A stretch of DNA of 64,000 nucleotides, taken from the NCBI GenBank assembly GCA_016290775.1, contig JAEEVF010000010.1, forward strand, positions 62,001 to 126,000, in the 5' to 3' direction. The notes below the pieces were generated by a model. The model did no database searches and had not been told where the DNA came from. It worked only from the letters and a program-made list of their open reading frames with translations. Of the stretch, positions 42,005 through 50,543 are shown piece by piece. Each line of letters opens with the position of its first letter. Position 1 is the stretch's first letter. The DNA comes from Acetatifactor sp. (lineage in GTDB: Bacteria; Bacillota; Clostridia; Lachnospirales; Lachnospiraceae). Both the position numbers and the translations under genes were made by a program.

Positions 42005-42709
42005 CTACTCCATCCAAACACCATTCGAGGGGATATTCCTCGTGTACTTGCAGTCCGGGTAGCTCATGCAACCCCAGAACTCCCCGTACCTGCCGCTTCG
42101 CCGCTTTAACAGGTTCCCGCACCTCGGGCACCGCTCCACCTTCTTTGCGGCCTCCGAAGGGTTCTCCATCTCCCTCTTCAGGCACTCGAACACCTGCTGG
42201 TTCATCCTGCAGTCATTCAGCGCCCTGTGCGCGCCGTCGGTGCTGATCCCATAGTGACATGCGAGATCGCCTAGCGTATGCCCCCCAAGCTCCGGCAGGT
42301 AAATCTTCGACAGCGGCAACGTGTCAACATAATCATTGCCAACCATCTTCCCAAAGTACCTCTGCGCGCTCTTCTGGATAAACTTCAGGTCGAACATTTT
42401 GATGTTGTGCCCCACCAGCACGTCGTCGCCCGCGAACCTAAGGAACTCCTCCAGCACGATGTCAAAGCATGGACAGTCCGCCACCATCTCGTCCGTGATC
42501 CCATTCACCTCGGACGCGGCATATGATATCGCCATGCCAGGATTCACGAGCTGTGAGAACTCCTCCACCGGCTTTCCGCCCCGCACCTTGATCGCCGAGA
42601 TTTCCACCACCTCATCCCGCTCCCAGGAAGTACCCGTCGTCTCCAGATCAAACAGAACGTAATCGGGAACACCTTCCATTCTCATGCATCCTTGCTTGTT
42701 TCCCAGCAT
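42005..42709 (-). CDS. DEDDh 3-prime to 5-prime exonuclease with topoisomerase-type zinc finger
   Basis: A 234-residue protein. Residues 15-180 are a DnaQ-like exonuclease with ExoI FDLETTG, ExoII GHNIKMFDLKF and ExoIII HRALNDCRMN motifs, as in DNA polymerase III epsilon. A C-terminal zinc finger of the topoisomerase I type (CPRCGNLLKRRSG then CMSYPDCKYTR) probably binds single-stranded DNA. GAGG precedes the ATG. Role in repair or proofreading-like DNA trimming. It precedes the macro domain gene by 24 bases. Confidence 0.87.
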   Translation of the reverse strand: MLGNKQGCMRMEGVPDYVLFDLETTGTSWERDEVVEISAIKVRGGKPVEEFSQLVNPGMAISYAASEVNGITDEMVADCPCFDIVLEEFLRFAGDDVLVGHNIKMFDLKFIQKSAQRYFGKMVGNDYVDTLPLSKIYLPELGGHTLGDLACHYGISTDGAHRALNDCRMNQQVFECLKREMENPSEAAKKVERCPRCGNLLKRRSGRYGEFWGCMSYPDCKYTRNIPSNGVWME

Positions 42710-42726
42710 CTCCCAACCTCTTTCTC

Positions 42727-42894
42727 TTACAACTTATTCACCACGCCCACGAACACATTCCTCTGCCCATTCTCCGCGCATGATGCCTTCAGCAACTCCC
42801 TGGCCAGATCCAGATAATATGCATACCACTCCCCAGATGCGAAAGCCCCTGCTTCATTCTGCAATGCCAGCTCTTCATCAGATTTCTTCCCCAT
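42727..42894 (-). CDS. Small hypothetical protein
   Basis: A 55-residue acidic helical protein (MGKKSDEELALQNEAGAF, then WYAYYLDLARELLKASC and NVFVGVVNKL). Not recognised. Supported by a GGAGG site 6 bases upstream and by tight packing, 17 bases before the exonuclease gene. Confidence 0.5.
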   Translation of the reverse strand: MGKKSDEELALQNEAGAFASGEWYAYYLDLARELLKASCAENGQRNVFVGVVNKL

Positions 42895-42955
42895 ATGCAA
42901 CCTCCGATCTTGCATCCTATCTCCATTTTGCCAACAGACGCTTGAGGGCAGTGAC

Positions 42956-43612
42956 TCACTTTACGATCACCAACGAAAAATACCCGGCTTCATCAGGAAT
43001 GGAATCAAGTAAGTCTACTATCTTCTCATCCGCCATTCCGCAGTTCTCTACCAGATAAATACTCTTACCTGCTGCAGCCACCTGCGCTTTGATTTCCCTA
43101 AGCCTGCCGCCTGCTTTCAATATCACAAGCGTTCCATCGAACTCACGGAACTTCCCAGCCGTGATCATGACCGATTCTGCGCCCAACGCCAGCGGGAGCT
43201 TTAATCTTGCAGCCGCTGCGCTGAATGAAGTGATCCCACTGACCACCTCAACTTCAAATCCCTGCGCCATAACGGCATCCGCAATGTAATAAAACGTGGA
43301 ATATACTCCCGGATCGCCCAATGTCAAAAACGCCATATTCTTTCCCGCAGTAAGAAGTGCCATCAACCGATCCGCCGCCTTCTTGTGCGCGTCACTTACA
43401 TCCTCTTTACGCATCGGGAACTCCAACAAAAGTAATTCCTTTGATGCAATCTCAGGAGCAGCCTCTTTTGCGATTGTAAACGCCAGCCCAGGCTCACCGT
43501 GACTTTCCGGACACGCAATACAATCCACGCTCTTTATGATCTTCAATGCTTTTAACGTTATAAGTTCAAGGTCACCAGGACCAACCCCGACTGCATAAAG
43601 CTTTCCTGACAT
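42956..43612 (-). CDS. cbiL: Precorrin-2/cobalt-factor-2 C20-methyltransferase
   Basis: A 218-residue tetrapyrrole methylase. The SAM-binding opening YAVGVGPGDLELITLKAL (residues 6-23), the FLTLGDPGVYSTFYY signature (about 95-109) and VSGITSFSAAAARLKLPL (about 124-141) are typical of CbiL/CobI, which methylates C20 in anaerobic cobalamin synthesis. No other cobalamin gene is in the window, so it is an orphan here or an outlier of a cluster elsewhere. AAGGA lies 9 bases before the ATG. Confidence 0.85.
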   Translation of the reverse strand: MSGKLYAVGVGPGDLELITLKALKIIKSVDCIACPESHGEPGLAFTIAKEAAPEIASKELLLLEFPMRKEDVSDAHKKAADRLMALLTAGKNMAFLTLGDPGVYSTFYYIADAVMAQGFEVEVVSGITSFSAAAARLKLPLALGAESVMITAGKFREFDGTLVILKAGGRLREIKAQVAAAGKSIYLVENCGMADEKIVDLLDSIPDEAGYFSLVIVK

Positions 43613-43643
43613 GATTCAATATCCTTACATTAGCCTTCATGAG

Positions 43644-43660
43644 GTCTCCCGCCGGGAGAC
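43644..43660 (-). other. GC-rich hairpin at the end of the AT-rich island
   Basis: GTCTCCC-GCC-GGGAGAC forms a perfect 7-base stem just past the stop of the Nmad3-like gene, without a T run. It may block transcription into cbiL or simply mark the junction. Confidence 0.35.
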
Positions 43661-43667
43661 AAATGAT

Positions 43668-44480
43668 TTACTTTTCAAAATGCTTAATGATCAGCCCCTT
43701 CGCCCATTCGGTAACAGTTGCATTCTCATCAAATACAAATTCCTGGCCTCTTGCCGCGCTTTGGAAGTAACCGTCCTTGATGCACTTACTCTTGTCGTGA
43801 TACGAAAGCACGATCTTTTTGTCCTTCAGGACATCTATGAGCTTCCACCTACTGTGGCTCTGGCCAGAAGCCGTCAAATTCAAGTCTTCCGAAAAGCGTA
43901 GCGTTCCAGCGCCTGGCAATCCGGTATCCTTACCATCAATGATCAGTGAATCGGATGCCACATAGATTGTGTTATTGGTATTGATGTACTGCGAATGCGG
44001 ATGCCACGGGCACTTTGTCACATCATCGCCCGTAAGGATCTCACCAACCTGCAGATATCCATAAATGGCGTGAATGCCTTGTGCATTCTTGACATACTGA
44101 AGCTTTCCGTTCACACGCTCCGTCTTTCGAAACCACCCAAAGAACAGGAAAAGATCGCCCACTCCGACGCCATGATTCATAAGGTGTCCTTGCGCTGCAT
44201 CACACTGCCCGAACGCAGGCTTCCATCCCTTGCATTCCTTGCGGATGCCACGCCTAATGTCAGGATCCAAATGACAGTAATACTCTTTGTATCCGTTGGG
44301 CTTAAGTTCCTTCCAGGCATCATAATAGGATCCGCCGCCCGGGAATTGCAGCTCATCATAAGTGCAATTATCATATTCACTCGGTATCGGCATTGAGATC
44401 ATCGTGCCGTCAGGAAGAATGGGGCTTGCACACCCGCCGTATGTTCCGTCAAAGCCTTTTCTTGAAAGGATTACCTGCAT
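43668..44480 (-). CDS. Nmad3-like (nucleotide modification associated) protein
   Basis: A 270-residue protein matching the nucleotide-modification-associated Nmad3 type: start QVILSRKGFDGTYGGCASPILPDGTMISMPIP, then DELQFPGGGSYYDAW, HLDPDIR, FGQCDAAQGHLMNHGVGVGDLFLFFGWFR and HPHSQYINTNNTIYVA. Nmad families were described from gene neighbourhoods with DNA base-modification enzymes; their activity is not settled. The real start is the ATG at 44480 (GGAGG 9 bases upstream), overlapping the preceding Nmad2-like gene by 10 bases. Last gene of the AT-rich island. Confidence 0.72.
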   Translation of the reverse strand: MQVILSRKGFDGTYGGCASPILPDGTMISMPIPSEYDNCTYDELQFPGGGSYYDAWKELKPNGYKEYYCHLDPDIRRGIRKECKGWKPAFGQCDAAQGHLMNHGVGVGDLFLFFGWFRKTERVNGKLQYVKNAQGIHAIYGYLQVGEILTGDDVTKCPWHPHSQYINTNNTIYVASDSLIIDGKDTGLPGAGTLRFSEDLNLTASGQSHSRWKLIDVLKDKKIVLSYHDKSKCIKDGYFQSAARGQEFVFDENATVTEWAKGLIIKHFEK

Positions 44481-45217
44481 TTGCAACCGCCTCCTTTGGC
44501 CTTATCCACTCCTTCAAACGGATCCGTGCCACTAGTGCAATAAAAAGCGTGGTTATTCTTCAAAAAGTCCTTCAACGCATCCACTCTGCGTACTTTGCCA
44601 TCATCCTTACACTTAAATCCGCGAGCTGCATCCAGGGTTTCAAATTCCTTCACTCCTGACAACTGCTGCCCTTTATCAAAAACATAGTACTCACGCGCAA
44701 TCAAGATCTGCTTATCGTCGCGAAATACATCAGCTGCCGTTCTGCCTTTGATATTGCCAGGGCCGAGAGCGCAATCATGCACTTTATCAACCTCTTTATC
44801 ATGCAGGTCCTTTATCTTTTTTTGCCATGTCACTTTCCTGCCATCCAAAACATAATAAGCGTCTTTTCGCTGACTAAACGCTTTGTCCGTGGAGTATTCC
44901 TGCCATGTGCAAATCTGATCAATCTTCGCAAGATAAATAGCATCTCCAGGTTCGTAATCAATTTGCGATTTATTATGATTCTTATGTTTTATACCCCCCG
45001 CAGCAATGGAAAGCACCCATACAGCCTTTCCGTCCTCAATCGCCTTACAAACGCTTTGCCGCATGCCTTTTCCGTTTTTAGCGCCCTTACAACACGCCAG
45101 AGAATATATGCCATTAGCAAAACAAGGCGCAAATCCAGAAAAGACCTGCTCCTTGTATGAATAAATCAGATCGTCGTCACCTATTATGGGTTGCTTTGCA
45201 TGTCCTTTCGTTGTCAT
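44471..45217 (-). CDS. Nmad2-like (nucleotide modification associated) protein
   Basis: A 248-residue protein with the features of the Nmad2 type: IYSYKEQVFSGFAPCFANGIYSLACCKGAKN at the start (a Cys-Cys after the aromatic stretch), then GKAVWVLSIAAGG, AIYLAKIDQICTWQEY and ILIAREYYVFDKGQ. A CKCR end follows a glycine run. Function unknown; the family co-occurs with modified-nucleotide metabolism. The ATG at 45217 has AAGGGGG upstream. It overlaps the Nmad3-like gene, implying translational coupling. Confidence 0.65.
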   Translation of the reverse strand: MTTKGHAKQPIIGDDDLIYSYKEQVFSGFAPCFANGIYSLACCKGAKNGKGMRQSVCKAIEDGKAVWVLSIAAGGIKHKNHNKSQIDYEPGDAIYLAKIDQICTWQEYSTDKAFSQRKDAYYVLDGRKVTWQKKIKDLHDKEVDKVHDCALGPGNIKGRTAADVFRDDKQILIAREYYVFDKGQQLSGVKEFETLDAARGFKCKDDGKVRRVDALKDFLKNNHAFYCTSGTDPFEGVDKAKGGGCKCR

Positions 45218-45282
45218 TTGCTTTGCCCCCTTTCGGTTACTCCACTTCAACCTTGTCACTAAACATCCCTTTCGTTATCAAA

Positions 45283-46035
45283 CTAGATCCTCTCTTGGCA
45301 ACTTTCACAAAACGCTTTTATTCTCGCATTTCGCTTATCCAGAAACTCCAATTCCTTATTCAAGAAAATAAAGTATTCTTCTACCGTCTTGGGAAGGGCA
45401 TTCTCCTTGAAGTCACCGTTTCCACACCAAATGTCAACTTTTGAATAATCCTTTGACACACAGTCTTGCAGAAAGAAGAAATCTACATATCCCTTGAAAT
45501 CCACAAAAAGATCATAGAATGCTTTATCACCTTTTATGGTTTCATATAATGGGCTGTCTTCGCCCAAATAATACCTTCTAATGCACTCAAGAGTTAAATC
45601 CCATCTATCAGAAATCAGAGGATTTGTTCCCTTATTCTGATTCATGCTCGATAGATGCTTTGGAAAGATTATCATTCCACCTATCGTGTATGAACGTCTG
45701 ATTAACATTTCAAAATATGCCTTGTAATCCGGAAGCCTTTGAAAAACCTGATCCATCATGTATTTATACTTCCGATACCGAAAACTCACAATAATTGAAT
45801 CGCTGCCAAACCTAAAATCCTTCCAAGTCAGATAATAAGACCCCCTCCCCATCTTGAGATCCGTAATCTCACCATTTGGCAATTGCCTGCTCCATAGTTC
45901 CTTATGATACCTTTGGAGCGTAGGACTTGCGTTATCCGGATCAGATCCACCACATCCAAGCCCGTCATTACCATCCCAAAATGAGTCCCAGTAGTTTGGC
46001 GAATCGGAAGTAAAATCAAAGCTAATATCAATCAT
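45283..46035 (-). CDS. DUF6994 family protein
   Basis: A 250-residue soluble protein whose landmarks match DUF6994: FDFTSDSPNYWDSFWDGNDGLG, SPTLQRYHKELWSRQLPNGE, DFRFGSDSIIVSFRY, YTIGGMIIFPKH, DRWDLTLECIRRYYLGEDSPLY and FVDFKGYVDFFFLQDCVS. Function unknown, but such proteins occur in accessory and defence regions. The ATG at 46035 has AAGG 8 bases upstream. It lies 65 bases before the Nmad2-like gene. Confidence 0.72.
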   Translation of the reverse strand: MIDISFDFTSDSPNYWDSFWDGNDGLGCGGSDPDNASPTLQRYHKELWSRQLPNGEITDLKMGRGSYYLTWKDFRFGSDSIIVSFRYRKYKYMMDQVFQRLPDYKAYFEMLIRRSYTIGGMIIFPKHLSSMNQNKGTNPLISDRWDLTLECIRRYYLGEDSPLYETIKGDKAFYDLFVDFKGYVDFFFLQDCVSKDYSKVDIWCGNGDFKENALPKTVEEYFIFLNKELEFLDKRNARIKAFCESCQERI

Positions 46036-46100
46036 GGCAATCACCTTCCATACTTGCCATAAAACTCCTTTGCTATGTAAAGGGCTAACTCCTTCTCATG

Positions 46101-47579
46101 CTACTCCATGCTCTTAAGTCTGGCATATACGCTAATAAGTTCTGGATCACCTGAGGACATCGCATTGGCCTTATTCGCATATTTTCTGGCTTCTTCAGTT
46201 AATTCAAGGTCACAGTACGCAGCCGCAAGCGAAGTAAAAAGTGATGGCGAATGAATGGATTTACCATATTTCGCCAAATACTCTTCATAGACATCAATGG
46301 CTTTCTGTGGCCGACCACTAATTCGGTATAATGAGGTCAATCTAGGTAATAGCATACGAACTCCTGCCAAATCAGCTTCCTTCAATCCAGTTTCGGCTGC
46401 CTTTATTGCCAATTGTGTATTCTCGCTTAATTTGGCTACATCTATCGTTTTGATTAATTCTGCCATGCTTTTTTCTGAGAAGTCTTCACTTAATGTTAGC
46501 ATCCGGTTCAATCGGCTCACTATGCTCGACGGAACGCTCATGTACTTGGAATCAATCCACTTACCATTGGTATAGTAATATATCTCTCCATCTAATTCGA
46601 ATTTTTGTTTGCCTGTCGAAACCTTTTTCGCCTCGCCAACTGGCTTCTTATGCGCCAATCCATGATCGGGCGATTTACTAGGCACTTTGCTAACGGCTTT
46701 TCTTGCCACAACGCGTTGCGGCTTGTATGCGGATTCTTCGGTTGATTTAAGAGGCCTAGAGTTTTGTTCTTCTTGGGAATTAGACTGAACATCATCTTCT
46801 GCCAACTTGTTGCTAACACAGGCAATAAATTCTTCTTTTCTGGGTTTGTCTGTAATGTTGTCGTGATAATACTTTCCGGAAGAGATCAACCATAAAACTT
46901 TATCCACCTCATACGGAGTCACCTTGTTATCTTCCGCTATCTTCACGATAGCCTCGAACACATCATAGGCATTTCTGCCAGACAATTCCAATGCCTCGCA
47001 AATATCCATCATGTGTACATCCGGTTTGGGATAATCTAGGTATCCTAGCTCCTTCAGGGCATTGCATGCCAATGCAAATCCGATGCCCCTGATTTTGGTC
47101 GAAATCAGAAGTGGTAACGCCATTCGCGTGTCCTTGTTGTAATCAAACCTCTTTACAAACCGCGAAAAGTCATCAAAATCTGCAAACCCATTCACGAATT
47201 TTGCCGAATCCACGATGGAACAACTCCATTTGTACCAACTGTTCAGCTTACTGTCCTTGCTGGTAACATGAAAGACTTCTCGAAATCTCCTGTAAAGATC
47301 TTCTTCGTTCATTAGGGCAACCCTTTTACAATCAAATTGAAAAAGGATTTTCCCAATCATTTCTTTGCGCTCGTCAAATCTGATAACGCTGGGCATCCTC
47401 TCATACTCTTGCGCCGATTTGGCAAAAACTCTAAACACATCCGAAAGAGAATCGGCCTCCTTTGCATCGCCAACAAAATACTTCTCTAAGTCATGTTCAG
47501 AAAGTCCTTGAGGCAAATGATTTAACAAAAAGCTCTTAGCGCAATTATAGATTTTTATGTTTTTCTCCGTTTGCGTCAT
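46101..47579 (-). CDS. HhH DNA-glycosylase-like domain fused to TPR region
   Basis: A 492-residue protein. Residues about 60-260 resemble the HhH-GPD fold: hairpin TKIRGIGFALACNALKELG (161-179) followed by YPKPDVHMMDICEAL, where Asp187 sits at the position of the catalytic Asp of base-excision glycosylases. A Pro/Ser/Lys-rich linker (about 265-330) and a short sheet (ELDGEIYYYTNGKWIDS) lead to helical TPR-like repeats (about 385-490). It could recognise a modified or mismatched base, in line with the nearby Nmad genes; this is inference. The start has a loose GGGG site. Confidence 0.6.
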   Translation of the reverse strand: MTQTEKNIKIYNCAKSFLLNHLPQGLSEHDLEKYFVGDAKEADSLSDVFRVFAKSAQEYERMPSVIRFDERKEMIGKILFQFDCKRVALMNEEDLYRRFREVFHVTSKDSKLNSWYKWSCSIVDSAKFVNGFADFDDFSRFVKRFDYNKDTRMALPLLISTKIRGIGFALACNALKELGYLDYPKPDVHMMDICEALELSGRNAYDVFEAIVKIAEDNKVTPYEVDKVLWLISSGKYYHDNITDKPRKEEFIACVSNKLAEDDVQSNSQEEQNSRPLKSTEESAYKPQRVVARKAVSKVPSKSPDHGLAHKKPVGEAKKVSTGKQKFELDGEIYYYTNGKWIDSKYMSVPSSIVSRLNRMLTLSEDFSEKSMAELIKTIDVAKLSENTQLAIKAAETGLKEADLAGVRMLLPRLTSLYRISGRPQKAIDVYEEYLAKYGKSIHSPSLFTSLAAAYCDLELTEEARKYANKANAMSSGDPELISVYARLKSME

Positions 47580-47631
47580 GGCTGCTCATACCCCACAATT
47601 TCTGTATAACCCCAAATTTCATACAGCAATG

Positions 47632-47964
47632 CTACTCTTCCAGATACCTTACCGTTTTGCCATTGGCCAACGCATATTCTATTTCTGATCTAGTGCTCTC
47701 ACCAATGTAACCGCCCACATTGATCACATAAATCCCATCGGCCATGTCAATCTTACGCTTGTGCATGTCATCCAGCATTTCCTTTGTCTTTGAGAGAGTT
47801 CCCTCATCCATGTTGTCCCATACTTCCGCATCTCCCGAGTGACCGAACAGGCCAACACTGATCACAATATTCCCTTCTAAGGTCAATCGCTTCTGCGCTT
47901 CAAGAAATTCATTTTTGAATCTTGTGCTCCCGCAGAGCGTTATTACAGGATACTTCCCTACCAT
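47632..47964 (-). CDS. DUF4406 / nucleoside 2-deoxyribosyltransferase-like protein
   Basis: A 110-residue protein with the Rossmann-like fold of the deoxyribosyltransferase group: VITLCGSTRFKNEFLEAQKRL (residues 6-26), ISVGLFGHSGD, MHKRKIDMADGIYVINVGGYIGESTRSEIEYA. The family exchanges bases on deoxynucleosides or hydrolyses deoxynucleotides. I chose the ATG at 47964 because the family begins there; a TTG-started reading to 48072 abuts the kinase stop. The site is weak, so translation may be coupled to the kinase. Confidence 0.75.
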   Translation of the reverse strand: MVGKYPVITLCGSTRFKNEFLEAQKRLTLEGNIVISVGLFGHSGDAEVWDNMDEGTLSKTKEMLDDMHKRKIDMADGIYVINVGGYIGESTRSEIEYALANGKTVRYLEE

Positions 47965-48072
47965 TATTCTTAATTGCTCACTTTCTTTTATCAACCATTC
48001 GGATCGCGTCTTGTGCAATTGACAGCATGTTTCGTTCTCTTTGAAATACAACCACAAGTATTTGCCCAACAA

Positions 48073-50316
48073 TTACATTTCCTGTTTTATCTTGTTAACC
48101 AAATCCTCCTCTGTCTGAGATATAGATTCATAAATTGATACAACCTGATTTTTACCGCTACATAAATAATCATACCACTTAGAAAGTAGATTCATATACA
48201 AATCCCTTTCATCATCTAGCTTTGCATATTTACCAACATACACATTTCCAGCGTTCCATGCCTCTTCATTACTAACAGGATACAGTCTAGGATATTTTAA
48301 ATCTCTAATAACTCGAATCCGCCCTTCGCCGTCTACAACAATTGTGTTATCATATCTATCATCCGCTGCCCGCATCTCGTTGATCATTTCCTCATATGTA
48401 AAAAGATGAGTCGGTTTTTCATTTTTACTCATACGCACTGAGACATAGTGGCAATACTTATTTCTTACCAATTCAGCACTTGAAATTTTATCTGATATAA
48501 ACCCCTCCAATTTCTTTGCAAAATCGATTGCTTCCTTCATGTTTTCTATGTTATAACTCTCACAATCATTGTCAGTTTTAATAAAATGACCATCTTTCAT
48601 TAACATCCAATTTTCCTCAAGCAAGCTCTTAAATGAGTGGGGATTGGGACATATCTCAAAAGAATATTTAACATAGGCTCTTGGCCTACTATTATTCTCT
48701 TTTAATTCGATAATCCATTGAGAAATATTGTCTTCGATAAACTGTTCAATTTCTTCTGGTTTGGACATCAGTGTCTTACCGATTGTTTTTATTTCTGTTT
48801 CATTCTCCTCTGAAAACGGGTTTTGATGAAAGCAACGATTCAGCATGTTTTCCACATTACATTGATTATTAATTGCATATTTTTCTACTTGTATCATCTC
48901 TTCAATGTATTTACGGAATTCATCGTTCGTAAACATTCCGTGCCGTCCATCATAAGTTGCAGCAATCGAATTATAGAGACCTCTCTTAAATACTATAAGG
49001 ATTTTTCCTTTTATGAATCTCCGAACAACTTTATAACCTTCCGGAAATCGTTCGCCCGATTCATAATCATACACTCCATACTGTTCATATTCTGCAGAAA
49101 CAAAATGCCCCGGTGTATCTTCAACCAAAATCTCATATTCTCTCCATTCGGATATATTTTCAATGGCAGCAACACTTTCTAATTCAAGCAAAAAATAATT
49201 CCATGTAAAATCATTCCCAAAGCTTTCAAAAAATAAATTCTTCGGCTTTACAAGATGGCAAAACCCTAATGTGTCGTATATATATATCCATCCACTCTCA
49301 TGTGCCAATTCGGCATGGTGAAAATCCAGTCCTCCATGACTCGAAAATAACATATGATTGTAAACCGGCTTCTTACCGATCACATTCAGTACTTCAATAA
49401 TATCCTGTGGATTTTCCCACACGGTTGATTTTGGTACATGTTTCGCAAACAAAACATGCGCTATATCTTCCCACTCACTTTTTTGAGAAAGCTCGAAATC
49501 ATTCAGAATCCTTTGATATTCAATCAATCTCTCGCAAACTTCTTTCATCGAAGGTCTTTTCAGGGGATCTGAATTAGTGGATTCATTTAATAGTTTCTCG
49601 AATTCAACGAGATGCACATTAGTAAATCTAGCATCACAATTTAACGAGAAAGTTGGGTCGTCACAAACATACGGTCCATCAAATCCCTTTTCATTCAGTG
49701 TAAAAAGCATCCACATTGACTTTGCCAAAGAGAATACATCTGCCTTTTTCCCGTCTGCTCCTTTAGGATTCCTCCGCATCTCTGGAGCAATCGTAAAAAT
49801 CGCCCCTAATCCCCTGTCTGTTCGGGTAAAATCATTCTCTTTTTCAGGAAAATCTGCCAAACCAAAATCTCCGAAAACACATTTTCCATTGTAAATATAT
49901 AGGTTCAATGGCTTTATGTCGCGATGTACAATAGTCTTTGAATGTATTTTTTCCAGTTGGTTTGCATACGAAATGCACAACGACAGTATCTCGTTGAAAT
50001 TCAACCGTTGCTCTTTAATGTAATTAATTACTGGCATAGCCACTGGCATAACATACCATAATTCGTCTAGTGACGCATCGATAATAGGCATAATACCATC
50101 TAGCTCTCGGTAATTTTTTGACATAATTTCTATTTCGTCTCGAAACCTACCCTCCCTTTCATAGTTTCGATTTTTATATATTTTTAATACTTTAAGCGCG
50201 TATTCATCGCCTGTAGCCTTTTCTTTTACTCGGAATACATTCGCGTTCCCACCTCTACCTAGTTTCTCTCCTTGCAAGTCATACTTAGTCTTCCATGTGT
50301 CATTCTTTACAGCCAT
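48073..50316 (-). CDS. Serine/threonine protein kinase with large C-terminal domain
   Basis: A 747-residue protein. Residues 10-290 are a Hanks-type kinase with all catalytic elements: glycine loop GRGGNANVF (20-28), Lys42, HRDIKPLN (131-138), DFG (150-152) and the APE region (IAPEMRRNP). Residues 300-747 are a long soluble region of unknown fold with no transmembrane helix or PASTA repeats. Kinases of this soluble type occur in defence islands. The ATG at 50316 has GAGGGG 7 bases upstream; a longer reading from 50367 is less likely. It lies between the NERD helicase and DUF4406 genes. Confidence 0.88.
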   Translation of the reverse strand: MAVKNDTWKTKYDLQGEKLGRGGNANVFRVKEKATGDEYALKVLKIYKNRNYEREGRFRDEIEIMSKNYRELDGIMPIIDASLDELWYVMPVAMPVINYIKEQRLNFNEILSLCISYANQLEKIHSKTIVHRDIKPLNLYIYNGKCVFGDFGLADFPEKENDFTRTDRGLGAIFTIAPEMRRNPKGADGKKADVFSLAKSMWMLFTLNEKGFDGPYVCDDPTFSLNCDARFTNVHLVEFEKLLNESTNSDPLKRPSMKEVCERLIEYQRILNDFELSQKSEWEDIAHVLFAKHVPKSTVWENPQDIIEVLNVIGKKPVYNHMLFSSHGGLDFHHAELAHESGWIYIYDTLGFCHLVKPKNLFFESFGNDFTWNYFLLELESVAAIENISEWREYEILVEDTPGHFVSAEYEQYGVYDYESGERFPEGYKVVRRFIKGKILIVFKRGLYNSIAATYDGRHGMFTNDEFRKYIEEMIQVEKYAINNQCNVENMLNRCFHQNPFSEENETEIKTIGKTLMSKPEEIEQFIEDNISQWIIELKENNSRPRAYVKYSFEICPNPHSFKSLLEENWMLMKDGHFIKTDNDCESYNIENMKEAIDFAKKLEGFISDKISSAELVRNKYCHYVSVRMSKNEKPTHLFTYEEMINEMRAADDRYDNTIVVDGEGRIRVIRDLKYPRLYPVSNEEAWNAGNVYVGKYAKLDDERDLYMNLLSKWYDYLCSGKNQVVSIYESISQTEEDLVNKIKQEM

Positions 50317-50409
50317 TGCGTTTCCCCTCATGCATTCTGTAATTCCAGTATTTTTTTGATTTTTCATGGATTAATCATATCCACTTTTACTGTCTGTTCA
50401 CGCTTACTT

Positions 50410-50451
50410 CATTTAAGCTTCAGTTTAGGCAAACTCATTAAGCATTAAATG
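50410..50451. other. Imperfect 42-base inverted repeat in the NERD-kinase gap
   Basis: CATTTAAGCTT pairs with AAGC-A-TTAAATG (one bulge) around an inner GTTT-AGGC-AAAC hairpin. No T run follows on either strand, so it is not a standard terminator. The 227-base gap around it otherwise shows only AT-rich sequence. Confidence 0.45.
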
Positions 50452-50543
50452 AATCCAGCATCTTTTTCAAAAGTTTTTCCACATCTATCACCAATGCAAA
50501 ACTTTGTTCGGCATCTACACGTCTTAACTTATTGGTATGTATG

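Noticed and set aside
40931..42109. 392-codon plus-strand open frame
   Set aside because: Antisense to the macro domain gene; product composition is that of a shadow frame.
43613..43667. Attachment site or tRNA at the island edge
   Set aside because: Only a short hairpin is present; no tRNA cloverleaf and no matching direct repeat was found near 62053-62083.
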